Source: Crossaster papposus
Taxonomy: Eukaryota > Echinodermata > Asteroidea > Velatida > Solasteridae
Length of the DNA: 64,000 nt
Assembly (NCBI GenBank): GCA_037893245.1
Contig: JBAIAA010000531.1
Span: forward strand, 248,001 to 312,000
Direction of reading: 5' to 3'
Shown: positions 12,401 to 20,629 of the stretch, one piece after another
Numbering within the stretch: position 1 is the first letter of the stretch
How the letters are laid out: each line of letters opens with the position of its first letter
Translations under genes and position numbers: made by a program
Notes under the pieces: generated by a model
Database searches by the model: none
What the model saw: the letters and a program-made list of their open reading frames with translations, nothing else
Told to the model about the DNA's origin: nothing

Positions 12401-13304
12401 GAATAAGCCACTTCGACATTCCAACTGCGCATGTGCACAACAAGATTCAACAATTTTTCTCGGCAGACAAACACGGCCGACAAATGCACACAAGGCTATG
12501 GGGGATGTAGTAACCGAATCCGCATTTTGTGCATTTTCTTGTGAAATCGAAAAGACGATTGGAACTTTGTTCGAACAAAAGTTTGGCCACACAAAACACC
12601 TGAAAACACCAAAACGTAAAAAAAAATGTTACTTAATAACTTTAGAACACGACGATCTCTTTAAATTCGCTGGTACCCCGCTATGCTTTTGCACGCAATC
12701 GCTGAAATGTTTATCTCAAAAAAAAATATGGTAAAATCTCCATGTGCACACGCGCAGCGGGAATATCGAACTGGCTTATACCGAACTCGCTTATAAAGGG
12801 GTTGCATTGACATCACGCGCGCTACGCGTACGCGCTAATCGCACGTACAACCATGCGGAGCGGTGAGGTCAAACAAAGTGTGTTTGACCTCACCGCTCCG
12901 CCCGGTTGTACGTGCGATTAGCGCGTACGCGTAGCGCGTGTGACATCACATGCATTACCTTTATTGGGTCTACCAAAGGGGTTGCATTGACGTCACGCGC
13001 GCTACGCGTACGCGCTATTCGCACGTACAACCGGGCGGAGCGGCGAGGTCAAACAAAGTGTGTTTGACCTCACCGCTCCGCCCGGTTGTACGTGCGATTA
13101 GCGCGTACGCGTAGCGCGTGTGACATCACATGCATTAACTTTATTGAATTATTGGGTCTAGAGCTCACCTGAAATTACGAAATAACTCACCTCGTCTCTG
13201 CATTGTTTCTGGCACATTTGACAAAACCATCGCAGCTTTTGTAGACCCTTAGATTTTATCCTATTGCCAATCGCCTTTGGGGTGAGAAAGCCGTGTTTAG
13301 GCAT
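281..13304 (-). CDS. KIN: KIN (KIN17) DNA/RNA-binding protein, 7 visible coding exons, C-terminus off the left edge
   Basis: Joined exons 13304-13191, 7936-7842, 4698-4532, 4105-3921, 3376-3206, 1766-1683 and 406-281 give about 314 residues against roughly 390 in the human protein; the missing C-terminal KOW/SH3-like part lies left of the window. Domain order matches KIN17. There is an N-terminal zinc finger (C28, C31, H44, H50, within RWFCQMCQKQC and NGFKCHTMSESH). The conserved winged-helix region follows (ELLRRRF, HMNATKWETLTEFVKWLGREG, KVDQTEKGWFIAYIDRDPET). Then come a charged linker, a basic SVKRKD segment and the start of the C-terminal domain (NWLTEGIIVKI). The family is nuclear and acts in DNA replication and repair and in RNA processing. 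All splice sites are GT-AG with matching phases. The start ATG is chosen because MPKHGFLTPKAI aligns with the family N-terminus. Recognition is very secure; the exon 6 acceptor is the weakest boundary. Confidence 0.95.
407..1682. other. KIN intron 6
   Basis: No repeat ends, conserved frames or RNA genes were recognised here. The open frames on either strand show no family resemblance. Confidence 0.6.
1683..1766 (-). CDS. KIN: KIN coding exon 6 (basic segment)
   Basis: It encodes GSQSVKRKDRN through KRKSALGEIIE, matching the basic segment of the family (SVKRK, KSALDEI in the human protein). The donor GTATTA follows GAG in phase 0. The acceptor after TTGAAG has a poor pyrimidine tract; the CGCAG nine bases downstream is an alternative. 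Confidence 0.85.
2708..3006 (+). mobile_element. MITE family A, TA-flanked
   Basis: It lies in KIN intron 5, about 200 bp from exon 5. The ends are inverted: GTAGGATACACCATT on the left and AATGGTGTATCCTA on the right, next to TAAA/TTTA. The interior (CTGACCTGTTCGAAG, AATCATTATTTAC) also occurs at 39241-39586 and, reversed, at 58557-59487. There is no coding capacity. The TA target suggests a Tc1/mariner-derived element. Confidence 0.8.
3206..3376 (-). CDS. KIN: KIN coding exon 5 (low-complexity linker)
   Basis: It encodes DASQEYTELQREEGEGLVCF and then a Gly/Ala/Lys/Ser-rich linker ending in SKDGK. The acceptor is CTGCAG. The donor GTGTGG is weak, so the 3' boundary could shift slightly. Confidence 0.85.
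3921..4105 (-). CDS. KIN: KIN coding exon 4
   Basis: It encodes FCKVDQTEKGWFIAYIDRDP, then a charged helical segment ending in KNKAEQ. The acceptor is CTGGTAG and the donor GTGGGC, ending in phase 0. Confidence 0.94.
4532..4698 (-). CDS. KIN: KIN coding exon 3
   Basis: It encodes the winged-helix core (ELLRRRF, VHCNIVYNEYIQHKDH, HMNATKWETLTEF). The acceptor is GATCAG and the donor GTAGGA; the exon ends in phase 1, with the glycine codon split across the intron. Confidence 0.95.
5485..5565. repeat. GGGTACCC-rich repeat, copy 1
   Basis: Several CCCGGGTACCCG units are followed by ACCGGTTCC-like sequence. Related blocks lie at 7510-7625 and 50690-50812. It falls in a KIN intron. Confidence 0.7.
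5651..6087. repeat. Diverged tandem duplication, about 240-bp period
   Basis: 5651-5868 and 5891-6087 share TTTACAAAGTT, CCATTCCAAAAC-like sequence, GTCTCCAGAAGC and GATGCGCCGCAGATGGCG in the same order. No coding potential was seen. Confidence 0.75.
6345..6795. repeat. Pair of direct repeats, about 320 bp apart
   Basis: 6345-6475 and 6663-6795 both run from AATTCCTAAGGTTAATTATG to TTTCAGGGGTAAATAATAAT with scattered differences. Confidence 0.8.
7510..7625. repeat. GGGTACCC repeat, copy 2, with T and G13 tracts
   Basis: A T-rich tract and a G13 run (7542-7554) precede TACCCGGGTACCCGAC, ACCGGGTACCCGGTTCCA and AAAACCGTAAACAAAC. The same order occurs at 50690-50812. Confidence 0.75.
7842..7936 (-). 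CDS. KIN: KIN coding exon 2
   Basis: It encodes NGFKCHTMSESHQRQ and the following helix. It starts after TTTCTCACTAG and ends in phase 2 before GTGAGT; the split GA|G codon restores E at the next exon. It supplies the two zinc-finger histidines. Confidence 0.95.
8572..8695. repeat. Short inverted repeat
   Basis: CTGGCCACGTATTCGGCC near 8572 is mirrored by GGCCGAATACGCGGCCAG near 8680. GCGTATTCCAGC and GCTGGAATACGC form the inner part. Confidence 0.75.
8812..9630. mobile_element. Compound fold-back element in KIN intron 1
   Basis: A long hairpin centred near 9000 pairs 8890-8990 (TTTAACGGCGGTTAACC, CTCTATCTATGG) with 9005-9105. A second inverted pair is 9180-9285 (GCCAATTTCTGTAAAAA) with 9515-9620 (TTTTACAGAAATTGGCC). 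GTATGAGTACTTTATCAAC at 9160 is also mirrored near 9610. No coding frame is recognised. The two palindromes may be separate insertions. Confidence 0.75.
9740..10176. mobile_element. Short TIR element with CAGGGGTGCGTTCC ends
   Basis: CAGGGGTGCGTTCC at 9740 and GGAACGCACCCCTG ending at 10176 are inverted, with 26-bp ends carrying about four mismatches. AACGTTGGC words recur inside. No clear target-site duplication is visible. It is non-coding. Confidence 0.75.
10177..10350. repeat. Degenerate minisatellite with CCAACTCGTACGCG units
   Basis: Units of about 17-21 bp built on CCAACTCGTACGCGGGA repeat around ten times, the last ones inverted. The long frames here on both strands (such as runs of RTSW and YELV words) are repeat artefacts. 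Confidence 0.8.
10450..11330. other. KIN intron 1 stretch without recognised feature
   Basis: AT-rich sequence with no recognised conserved frame, RNA gene or repeat boundary. Confidence 0.5.
11330..12061 (+). mobile_element. Partial copy of the Mutator-like fold-back element
   Basis: It matches the centre and right arm of the full element at 44352-45843: GGGAATAGCCGGTTAGCGG, CGCTCAGTCTCTGGTAAG, GTCTGGCAAAAATGG. The right terminus ends in GCAACTA at 12061. The left arm is missing. The site TTTAAAAGTGG here is the empty counterpart of the TTAA MITE insertion at 44499. Confidence 0.85.
12062..12770. repeat. Tandem duplication with 371-bp period
   Basis: AAGGCTATGGGGGA occurs at 12121 and again at 12492. 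The following sequence (AACCGAATCCGCATTTTG, GGTACCCCGCTATGC) is nearly identical in both units. The 145-codon frame across this block is not conserved. Confidence 0.9.
12795..13150. repeat. Tandem pair of near-perfect palindromes, 180-bp period
   Basis: Two units (from 12795 and 12975) each fold into a hairpin with arms of about 70 bp: GCGCTACGCGTACGCGCTA pairs with TAGCGCGTACGCGTAGCGC and GGTCAAACAAAG with TTTGACC. The pair ends about 40 bp from the KIN exon 1 donor, inside intron 1. Confidence 0.9.
13191..13304 (-). CDS. KIN: KIN coding exon 1
   Basis: It encodes 38 residues, from the start methionine through the CQMCQKQCRDE half of the zinc finger. The exon ends in phase 0 before a GTGAGT donor. 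Confidence 0.95.
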
Positions 13305-13458
13305 GGTTTTTTCCTACTTCTGATTTTCTGAAAATCCGATATTTCATGTGTCACTCAGTCACTAGCTTAACTTTGAACACATGGCGGCGCTAGACTAATC
13401 CGGCGAACAAAATAGGCCGTTTGCGCGGCCGTCGCACGAGGGCGCCATTTTCTAGGAC
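13305..13458 (-). promoter_or_regulatory. Putative KIN promoter, TATA-less
   Basis: This is the interval between the KIN start codon and the first upstream transposon boundary. In gene orientation it contains AAAATGGCGCC (13443-13453) and, in the other orientation, ATGGCGGC (13381-13388), both YY1-like motifs common near housekeeping start sites. It also has a GC-rich core and no clear TATA box. The transcription start is not defined by sequence alone. Confidence 0.5.
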
Positions 13459-13466
13459 CCTGGGAC

Positions 13467-14317
13467 CACAGACATATAAACCACTGACCTCTACACCTGG
13501 ACGGACCATTGTCCATATTCTGCTGTGCTAACACTTGAAGTCGGCGCGAACTGGAAGTGCAACATGGCGGACCCGAGACGTCACTGCTGTGAGCCAATGA
13601 AATGTCCAGGTGTGGAGGTCAGCGGATTTATTCTGTACATTTTTGTATTTATAAACATTACGTAATACGTATCGTACCAACACCTGGACATTTCATTGGC
13701 TCACAGAGTCACGTCGTGGGTCCGCCATGTTGCACTTCTCCGCATGCCGACTTCAAAATGAAACAATGATGATCTGTCCATGTATAGAGGTCAGTGATAT
13801 AAACACATAGACCGCCAGGTCCTATTCAAAACTACAGGATGATTTCGTGATTTCGCGGCGCCCGACTAAAATACCAACTATGGGCAAATTTAGCCCTCGG
13901 TATAGGGAATTTGTACACACCCGAACTGTTCCAGTCAAATAATTATATGAAGCCATTTATCGATTTAAAAGAAAATTACATAAGGCTATACCAAATACCA
14001 TGTAGATTAAGCATAACCAGTGTCAATCTTGATACCCTAAAATAAAGAAGTTTTAGGCCCATTTTTGTGTCAAGCGCGTTGCCCGGTATGCGCACAGAAC
14101 GTAAAAAGCGCGCGGTGCGTTGCCCGTCAAACGAAATAGTGTACACATTATATGAACGCGCGTGCAAAGTGCGTTGCACGATATGCGCGTAATTATACGC
14201 GCTTGGCTTTTTATAGCTACACGCGCATGCCGTGCAGCATACGCGTCGTTTTGCCCATACTTTGCAAATCACGGTTTTGTGCACACGACTGGCGGTCTAT
14301 AGGTTTATATGTCTGTG
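13467..14317. mobile_element. hAT-like TIR element with 8-bp TSD, interrupted by MITE B copy 1
   Basis: The ends are CACAGACATATAAAC at 13467 and GTTTATATGTCTGTG ending at 14317; inversion continues into TATAGACCGCC-like sequence. The exact 8-bp duplication CCTGGGAC flanks it (13459-13466 and 14318-14325). MITE B copy 1 sits inside its left terminal repeat. Eight-base duplications fit the hAT superfamily. It is non-autonomous. Confidence 0.85.
13482..13796. mobile_element. MITE family B, copy 1
   Basis: The ends are CACTGACCTCTACACC and ATAGAGGTCAGTG, flanked by the exact 8-bp duplication ATATAAAC (13474-13481, 13797-13804). The two halves are long imperfect inverted repeats containing AACATGGCGGACCC, GACGTCAC and AGCCAATGAAATG. 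It is nested in the element 13467-14317. Confidence 0.92.
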
Positions 14318-14325
14318 CCTGGGAC

Positions 14326-14641
14326 CACTGACCTCTACACCAGTGGACGGACCATTGTCCATATTCTGCTGTGCTAACACTTGAAGTCGGCGCGAACTGG
14401 AAGTGCAACATGGCGGACCCGAAACGTCACTGCTGTGAGCCAATGAAATGTCCAGGTGTAGAGGTCAGTGGATTTACTCTGTACATTTTGTATTTATAAA
14501 CATTGCGTAATACGTATCGTACCAACACCTGGACATTTCATTGGCTCACAGAGTCACGTCGTGGGTCCGCCATGTTGCACTTCTCCGCATGCCGACTTCA
14601 AAATGAAACAATGATGATCTGTCCATGTATAGAGGTCAGTG
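14326..14641. mobile_element. MITE family B, copy 2
   Basis: It is near-identical to copy 1. The left flank is CCTGGGAC and the right flank TCTAGGAC (14642-14649). The right flank matches the 8 bases at 13451-13458 exactly and the immediate left flank at 6 of 8 positions, because the neighbouring element's duplication lies between. Confidence 0.9.
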
Positions 14642-14699
14642 TCTAGGACACTTGTGCACCAGCCTAATTCAAGTCCCATTGAAAACAGTGTAAAATCAA

Positions 14700-15740
14700 C
14701 AATGTTTAGGACCAAGTTTCATGCACACCGACATCACTGGGGTTTCTTAAACAACAATCAGATTATTGTCTTGGTCTTTATCTTTCCATTTCTTTTCAAT
14801 TTTTAGTAGGTTAGCCAATTACATTTTTTAATATTCACACCAAAAGAAATTCACCTCCCGAAAAGTGATAGGGCCTACTTCCCGAGCCTGCAAGCAGCAA
14901 TTTTACAAATGGCATCCCTCCACATTGACTAGTGCAATTAGGACCCACTTTTTAACCGTAATTTTGTCAAGTCTGCCCTCAGATTAAAGCTCAAAAACCA
15001 GGGAGTTGATCTTATGCTATATTTACACAATCCCACCATTTCTTTCACCAAACGGCATCCTTTTTCAAAAGAAATTGTGGGGGGGGGGGGGGGGCACATG
15101 TCATGCATTGGCGGAGAAATTCTCCCTTCAATTAGGGTAGTGCACCCCTGGGGCCAATTTCATAAAACATGTAGGCACAACAATTTGCTTAGCACAAAAA
15201 AGTCTTGCTCAGTAAAATGAGGTTATCGGCCAAAACTCTACGTGCTTTTTATTCAAAGCAAAAACCAGCTGAATACCAGTCACAATTACTATAAACATAA
15301 ACTGAAATGTTGGTTTGTAACCCTGTTTTTTTCAAGGAAGAATTTTCAAGCTAAGCAAATGCTGGTGCTTACACGTACACGTTTTATATGAAATTGGCCT
15401 CTGAACTGCTAACAGTAATTTGGTATGAGAATTTCTGCGCAAGCGCTCATTGGCATGAAAAGTGCACTCACAATTTTGTTGGTAAAAAGAGACCGTTTGG
15501 CCTAAAAGGTGGGATTTATATTTATCAACTCCCTGGTTTTGGGGCTTCCATCTGAAGGCAAACTTGATAAAATTGCGCTTGAAAAATTGGTCCTATTTAC
15601 CAGAGAAAGTGAATGGCTGCAAACAGGTTTGGGAAGTGTGTAATTTGCTACTGCCCCACCCAAAATTTAAAAGAAATGGTAAGATAAAGGGTCAGACAAT
15701 AAATAGTTTGAGAAACCCTAGTGATGTCGGCTTGCTCTCA
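14700..15740. mobile_element. Long inverted-repeat element with nested MITE
   Basis: The outer arms pair piecewise, e.g. ACCAGGGAGTTGAT (about 15000) with ATCAACTCCCTGGT (about 15530), and CCGACATCACTGGGGTTTCT with AGAAACCCTAGTGATGTCGG. A second inverted pair is inside at about 15150-15405 (GGGGCCAATTTCATA and TATGAAATTGGCC, with TTTGCTTAG on both sides). A G16 run lies at 15079-15094. There is no coding capacity. Confidence 0.8.
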
Positions 15741-15759
15741 ATGATATCCTTTAAAGACT

Positions 15760-17200
15760 AATGGAGATAAATGAGCTGCACACACTGGCGACATACATAA
15801 TTATATTCGAGACTATGGTCTATCACAAGCATATCTTACCAAACAATTCGAGATGATAATTATTTAGATATCCTGGAACTAATCTTCGTTATTATGTATT
15901 ATATCCTTAAGGCCTGAGGGGTTTTGACAAAATGAGACGGAACTTGGCAGAGGTTGAAATGAGGGTTCTCAGGAATCCGAAAAGAAGATAAAATTGTCCC
16001 CACAATGCCCTGTCTGTGGCACTTCAATCGGACATTCTATTATAACAAGTTATAGCCATTTCAAGTTCGCCTTTATCAACATGTACGTCTCGAAAATAAA
16101 ATGTCGAAAATAAAGCCTTTAAAGTTTCGAGTTTTGTATTAAGTGATATGGAAAAATGACAATTGTTTTTCCTTAAATACAATTTTATTTTACTACTTTA
16201 CAATTAAATTTTCAAGAAAACTGTGGCCAATTGTAATTACAATGTAATTGGTTACCGGTAATAACTACTCTCTTTTTTTCGTTTTCAAGAAAAAATGAAT
16301 TTCGAAGCCATTTGCCTCGTTTTAAGTCACACCATAATGGTCAGGGTTTGAAACAGGTTTATTACTCAAAGTGGTCATTTTTACAGCCACAATTAGGCCG
16401 TATGGTGTAAAGTGAAAAGATGCGTAGAAAAGGAGTTTTGGGTCTACTTTTTGAAGGCATAAATAGTTACTTATGGCTATTTAAAACAATACGCTAAAAG
16501 TCCTCCAAAAATATCCAGTCGAATTATTTCACGTAAAAAGATTTATGAGGCAAAAATGGCATAGAGCGAGTTGGTTTTTCTCGCCTTGTATTTTGTTTAA
16601 TTTTGCCCCAAAGCCACCTAGCCCTAGACTTGTTTGCCACATAATATTGTATATTGACTAAACCCAACTTGCCCCATTAACATGTACATTATGGACAACG
16701 TTTTTGTGACAAACATGGACGTTTACCCCTGTTTACCCATGTAATTGTAAATCATTCCCTTTGGCGTAATCTAAGGCTAGGTTTTGGGAGGCGAAAGTGC
16801 TTTCTCCGACAGTTACTCTGCACGTTTACGCTTCTCCGATCCTCTGCCAGTTACACATATCGCACATTGTCAGACAGGCTTACCAACTTCTCTGCCAATT
16901 CTTTGTCATTTTCACAAAGATTTTCTCGGCCGTAGCATTACGTGAAAAAACCCTCGGATTTATCGCGGAGTCTTCATCATGCGACGGTTTCGACATAAGC
17001 GACGCCATAATTCACAATGAATGGCCAATGAACTAGGTTGTGATTGGAGAATTTGGATCACGTGGTGTCGGAGAGCAGGAGTTTCCACCTAATTGTAACG
17101 CGAGTTAGTGCCAATTTTGTTCGGAAAACTCTCAAAAGTGACTGGCGTTTTTGTGGAGAACTTTTCGGTATCATAATCTTCAGAACTAATGAGTTATCTT
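15760..17200. other. Intergenic stretch without recognised feature
   Basis: No gene, RNA or clear repeat boundary was recognised. It is mostly AT-rich with short homopolymers. Confidence 0.5.
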
Positions 17201-17229
17201 AGACCCAGTGGGGTTGGAACGGGATGAAA

Positions 17230-18520
17230 AGAAAAATGTGTACACAGCAGGGAAAACACGCAAGAAATACGAAGAATGCAAATTAAAATTGTAATAAGAA
17301 TGCGAAGAACTCCAAAAGTGTAAAAAAGTATAGGAAAAATGCGAAAAATAATTTGAAAAATGCAAAGAATGGGAATAATTAAAATAAGAATGCGAAAAAT
17401 ACGCAAAAAATGCATCGAAGAATGCGTAGCAGATCGCTTTGAAGAATGCGTCAAAGAATGTTTCAAAGAATACCTCGAAAAATACTTTAAAAATATTAAG
17501 AATTCGAAATTGTTTATTTAAACATGCACTGCGAAGAATGCATCGAAGAATTCGTCTTGAATAATGCACAGGTCGCAGAAAGCGTCAAAGATTACGTCAA
17601 CAAATATAAATTCAAAGAATTTGCAGAAACATTAAAAAAATTCTCAGACAAATTCGCAAAATTTAAAGGATTCATAAAATTCAAAGAAAGAATGCGTAGA
17701 AGATTTCGTCAAAGGATGCATAGAAGAATAAGAATGGATTGCAGGGAAACTTCCGCAGAATAAGAATGTGTCGAAGAATAAGAATGTGTCAAAGAATAAG
17801 AATGCGTTGCAGGGAAACCTTTGCGGGATAAGAATGAGTCGCAGGGAAACCTTCGCAGGATTAAAATAAGTCGCAGGGAAACCCGCAAGAAATACTAAGA
17901 ATGCAAATTAAAATGCAAATGATAATTGTAATAACAATGCGAAGAACTCCAAAAGTGTAAAAAAGTATATAACAAATGCAAAAAAGAATTTGAAAAATGC
18001 AAAGAATGGGAATAATTTAAATAAGAATGCGAAGAATACGCAAAAGATGCATCGAAGAATGCGTAGAAGATGCGTCAAAGAATGTGTCAAAGAAAACCTC
18101 GAAGAATACTAAACAAATACTAATAATTTGAATTCTTTTTTTTTAACATGCATGGAAGAATGCATCGAAGAATTCGTCTTGAATAATGCACAGGTCGCAG
18201 AAAGCGTCAATGAATAAGTCAACAAATATAAATTCAAAGAATTTGCAGAAACATTTGAAAAATTCTCAGACAAATTCGCAAAATTTAAAGGATTCACACA
18301 ATTCAAAGAAATAATGCATAGAAGATTGCGTCAAAGGATGCGTAGAAGAATACGAATATATTGCAGGGAAACTTCCGCAGAATAAGAATGTGTCAAAGAA
18401 TACGAATGTGTCGAAGAATAAAAATGTGTCGAAGAATAAAAATGTGTCAAAGAATAAGAATGTGTTGAAGAATGCACCGGGAAACCTCTAGATAAGAATG
18501 CGTCACAGGGAAACCTTGGC
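17230..18520. repeat. GAATGC minisatellite, duplicated as about 640-bp blocks
   Basis: Degenerate short units based on GAAGAATGCG and AAAGAATAAGAATGTGTC fill the block. Two large copies (about 17240-17880 and 17885-18530) share order, including CTCCAAAAGTGTAAAAAAG, ATGCATCGAAGAATTCGTC and GCACAGGTCGCAGAAAGCG. Frames rich in C, E, K and F are open on both strands only because of the unit composition. Confidence 0.85.
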
Positions 18521-18779
18521 AGTGAATCGTAAGTAAACACTAGTACCATAGTCTTATTTGTCGATGTGTACTTGTATCTCAGATGGCTTATCGAATACTT
18601 TTGTGGCAGTTTTGAGGGTGAAATCTGATGTTTCTTTGGGCAAACATATGGGGAAAGTGACCTTTTATTAAAATGAAGAAAAAACAATGGCGCTCCCTAG
18701 GACCCTACTAATCGCAAGATCATGTCCAGATGTTAAAAAAGCGATATTTGAGTCTCAGTTACTCGGACTAGTATATTAA

Positions 18780-18802
18780 TATATATATATTAATATATAT
18801 AC
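18780..18802. repeat. Palindromic AT microsatellite
   Basis: Repeated TATATTAATATA units lie immediately upstream of the GIY-YIG relic. Confidence 0.8.
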
Positions 18803-18822
18803 TGAACCGGAATACGGTAAAA

Positions 18823-19330
18823 TTGTCGTACAGCTGCATGCCAAACGTCAAAACAGCAATTCAATCAGCCAACAAGCGAAAAGTAAAGCAAGTAGAAGAA
18901 ATCAAAGATAAGATGTGCAGCTGCCCCCGCAAAACAGAATGCCCACTAAACGGAGAGTGCCTAAGTAAGAACATTATCTACCAGGCCACCGACGCGAGTG
19001 AGAAGGGAAGAATAGAATCGTACGTCGGGCTAACTTCCACAACATTCAAGGCGAGGCTGGCGAACCACAAGCAGTCGTTCAGATGCGAGAGCAAGAGAGC
19101 ACAGACCGAACTGAGCAAACACATATGGGCCCTAAAGGACGAAGGAAAGAACTTTGAAATCAAATGGGACATTATCCAAAGAGCACTACCATACTCTAAT
19201 GTAAACAAAAGATGAAACTTGTGTATAGCAGAAAAATACATAATCATATGCAAGCCCAACCTAGGTACACTAAATAAGAGGAGCGAAATCGTCTCTAAGT
19301 GTAGGCACCGAGACAAGTGCGTGCTAGGGT
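18823..19330 (+). pseudogene. GIY-YIG endonuclease C-terminus of a retroelement, copy 1
   Basis: The frame contains a Cys cluster (MCSCPRKTECPLNGEC), then a GIY-YIG core (NIIYQAT, SYVGLT, FKARLANHKQSF) and TELSKHIWALKDEGKNFEIK. After NVNKR a TGA at 19213-19215 stops the frame. Beyond it NLCIAEKYIIICKP and KCRHRDKC continue in phase, so a Cys codon (TGC) has probably become TGA; copy 2 keeps TGC. This type of endonuclease is fused to reverse transcriptases in Penelope-like retroelements. The RT part is missing; the element is truncated near 18800. Confidence 0.8.
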
Positions 19331-19544
19331 CAGTGACGTAACGCGCGCAATAAGTTCAATAACGTATAAACGCGGAGCGCGATCAGGGTTCGATACATAA
19401 CGCGCGCAACGCAAGCCTGATTCCATGTGTATACGAAGATGCTACACGATATTCTATGTCATTCTGCTGATGAGTGCCACGCGGTACGAAACAGTCTGTC
19501 CAGAAATAAATATGCCAAAGTTATTTTAACTCGTATCCTAAATT

Positions 19545-19577
<33 letters not shown>
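19125..19577 (+). mobile_element. 3' end of a hammerhead-bearing Penelope-like element, copy 1
   Basis: It is the same sequence as 40000-40415, from GGGCCCTAAAGGACG-like sequence through GTCAGTGACGTAACGCGC and the hammerhead to AACTCGTATC and AAATTTATTTCAT, ending in an (AT)n tract at 19549-19577. The shared terminus and embedded ribozyme identify a repeated family. Confidence 0.8.
19462..19505 (+). ncRNA. Hammerhead ribozyme (type I), copy 1
   Basis: All core elements are present in order: stem I 5' strand TTCTG, CTGATGA, stem II GTGCC/GGTAC with loop ACGC, GAA, stem III ACA/TGT with loop GTC, the cleavage-site C at 19500, then stem I 3' strand CAGAA. Predicted self-cleavage is after C19500. 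Short-stem-III hammerheads of this kind are known from Penelope-like elements. It lies in the non-coding tail after a GIY-YIG frame. Confidence 0.9.
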
Positions 19578-19581
<4 letters not shown>

Positions 19582-19619
19582 TGTAACAATCAAATTCGGC
19601 CTGTCCTGTCTGCAAAATC

Positions 19620-20390
19620 TCCACAAATCATGACAATTATTGCCTACATTTCCTAAAACTACTTGCTAGCCTATGTAAATCATGCATAAACTTTATCACT
19701 ATCACTATCAATCAGTATCACGGGTTTGTTTAAAGACACAAAACAAAGCTGCAAATTACCCTTCTCTGTGCTGCATTTTTTTTAAGGAACTCGTCATCAC
19801 CAGACTGTCGATAAACGTGGTTACGTTTACGGTGTGATTACTACAATTTATAAAGTCAAGGCAAATTCAAATATTGGCCTAGTTCGATCAAGGAACTATA
19901 GTTAACTAGTGGTTAGTTCGTGATGTCATTAGGGCATGCGAACTGAAGTTGCGAACGACTCTTGTCGAACTATTGACCATTAACTGCCAAACTGGCCCTC
20001 TCTGTAATGTGCTATTAAAGCGGCTATTGGTTGCCATCGATGCGACCAACCGTGGTAGGCTGGTCGTGAATAGTTGACTTGACTAGTACAACAATCGTCG
20101 ACTAGCCTGAGTTTGATTGATAACTAGTAACTGTGCCAGTAAGCAACTTGGTGAATTTAAAGCTCACCAATACTGACTACTTGATGATATCTTGAGACAG
20201 TGTAAGGTGCGCACATTTATGGGTTCACGAAGTTGTCATTTTGGATAATTACTATGTTCACATAAGCTATTGAAGTAAGGATATGTAAGTAGAATCACCA
20301 AAATAAACTGTTCAAAAAAATAAATAATAATAATATACCCAAATTATAGGAATAAATATATTACGCGGCAGGGATTAACGATTTAGGCAA
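19620..20390. other. Intergenic stretch without recognised feature
   Basis: Nothing recognised apart from short repeats of CTAGT-type words near 19890-20130. Confidence 0.45.
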
Positions 20391-20399
20391 ATTAGTCAT

Positions 20400-20545
20400 A
20401 TTTTCACCACTTAGATTTTTAGAGATTTTTAGTAGGCCTATGTCATTCTAGTGAGCGTATAGAAGTGCACTGTGGTGAACAATATTCTATTGCAATTTGT
20501 GTGAGGTCAACAAAACAAAATTTAATTTTTCCCTGGACTATAACC
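20400..20545 (+). repeat. Half-copy of the element at 32485-32690
   Basis: It shares TTTTTAGAGATTTTTAGTA, ATAGAAGTGCACTGTGGTGA and GCAATTTGTGTGAGGTCAA with 32585-32690. Confidence 0.8.
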
Positions 20546-20588
20546 AGATCCGTTGTACAGACTTACAAGGCGGAGGAAAGTGAGAGAT

Positions 20589-20627
<39 letters not shown>
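20589..20627 (+). repeat. G39 homopolymer
   Basis: An uninterrupted run of 39 G. It is the longest of many G or C runs in the window; the assembled length may be imprecise. Confidence 0.9.

Positions 20628-20629
<2 letters not shown>

Noticed and set aside
12297..12734. 145-codon plus-strand frame
   Set aside because: It spans a 371-bp tandem duplication and repeats the same peptide (AGTPLCFCTQS); no family resemblance.
17186..17569. Phe/His/Ser-rich frame and its opposite-strand partner
   Set aside because: Both come from the GAATGC minisatellite; duplicated blocks do not keep one frame.
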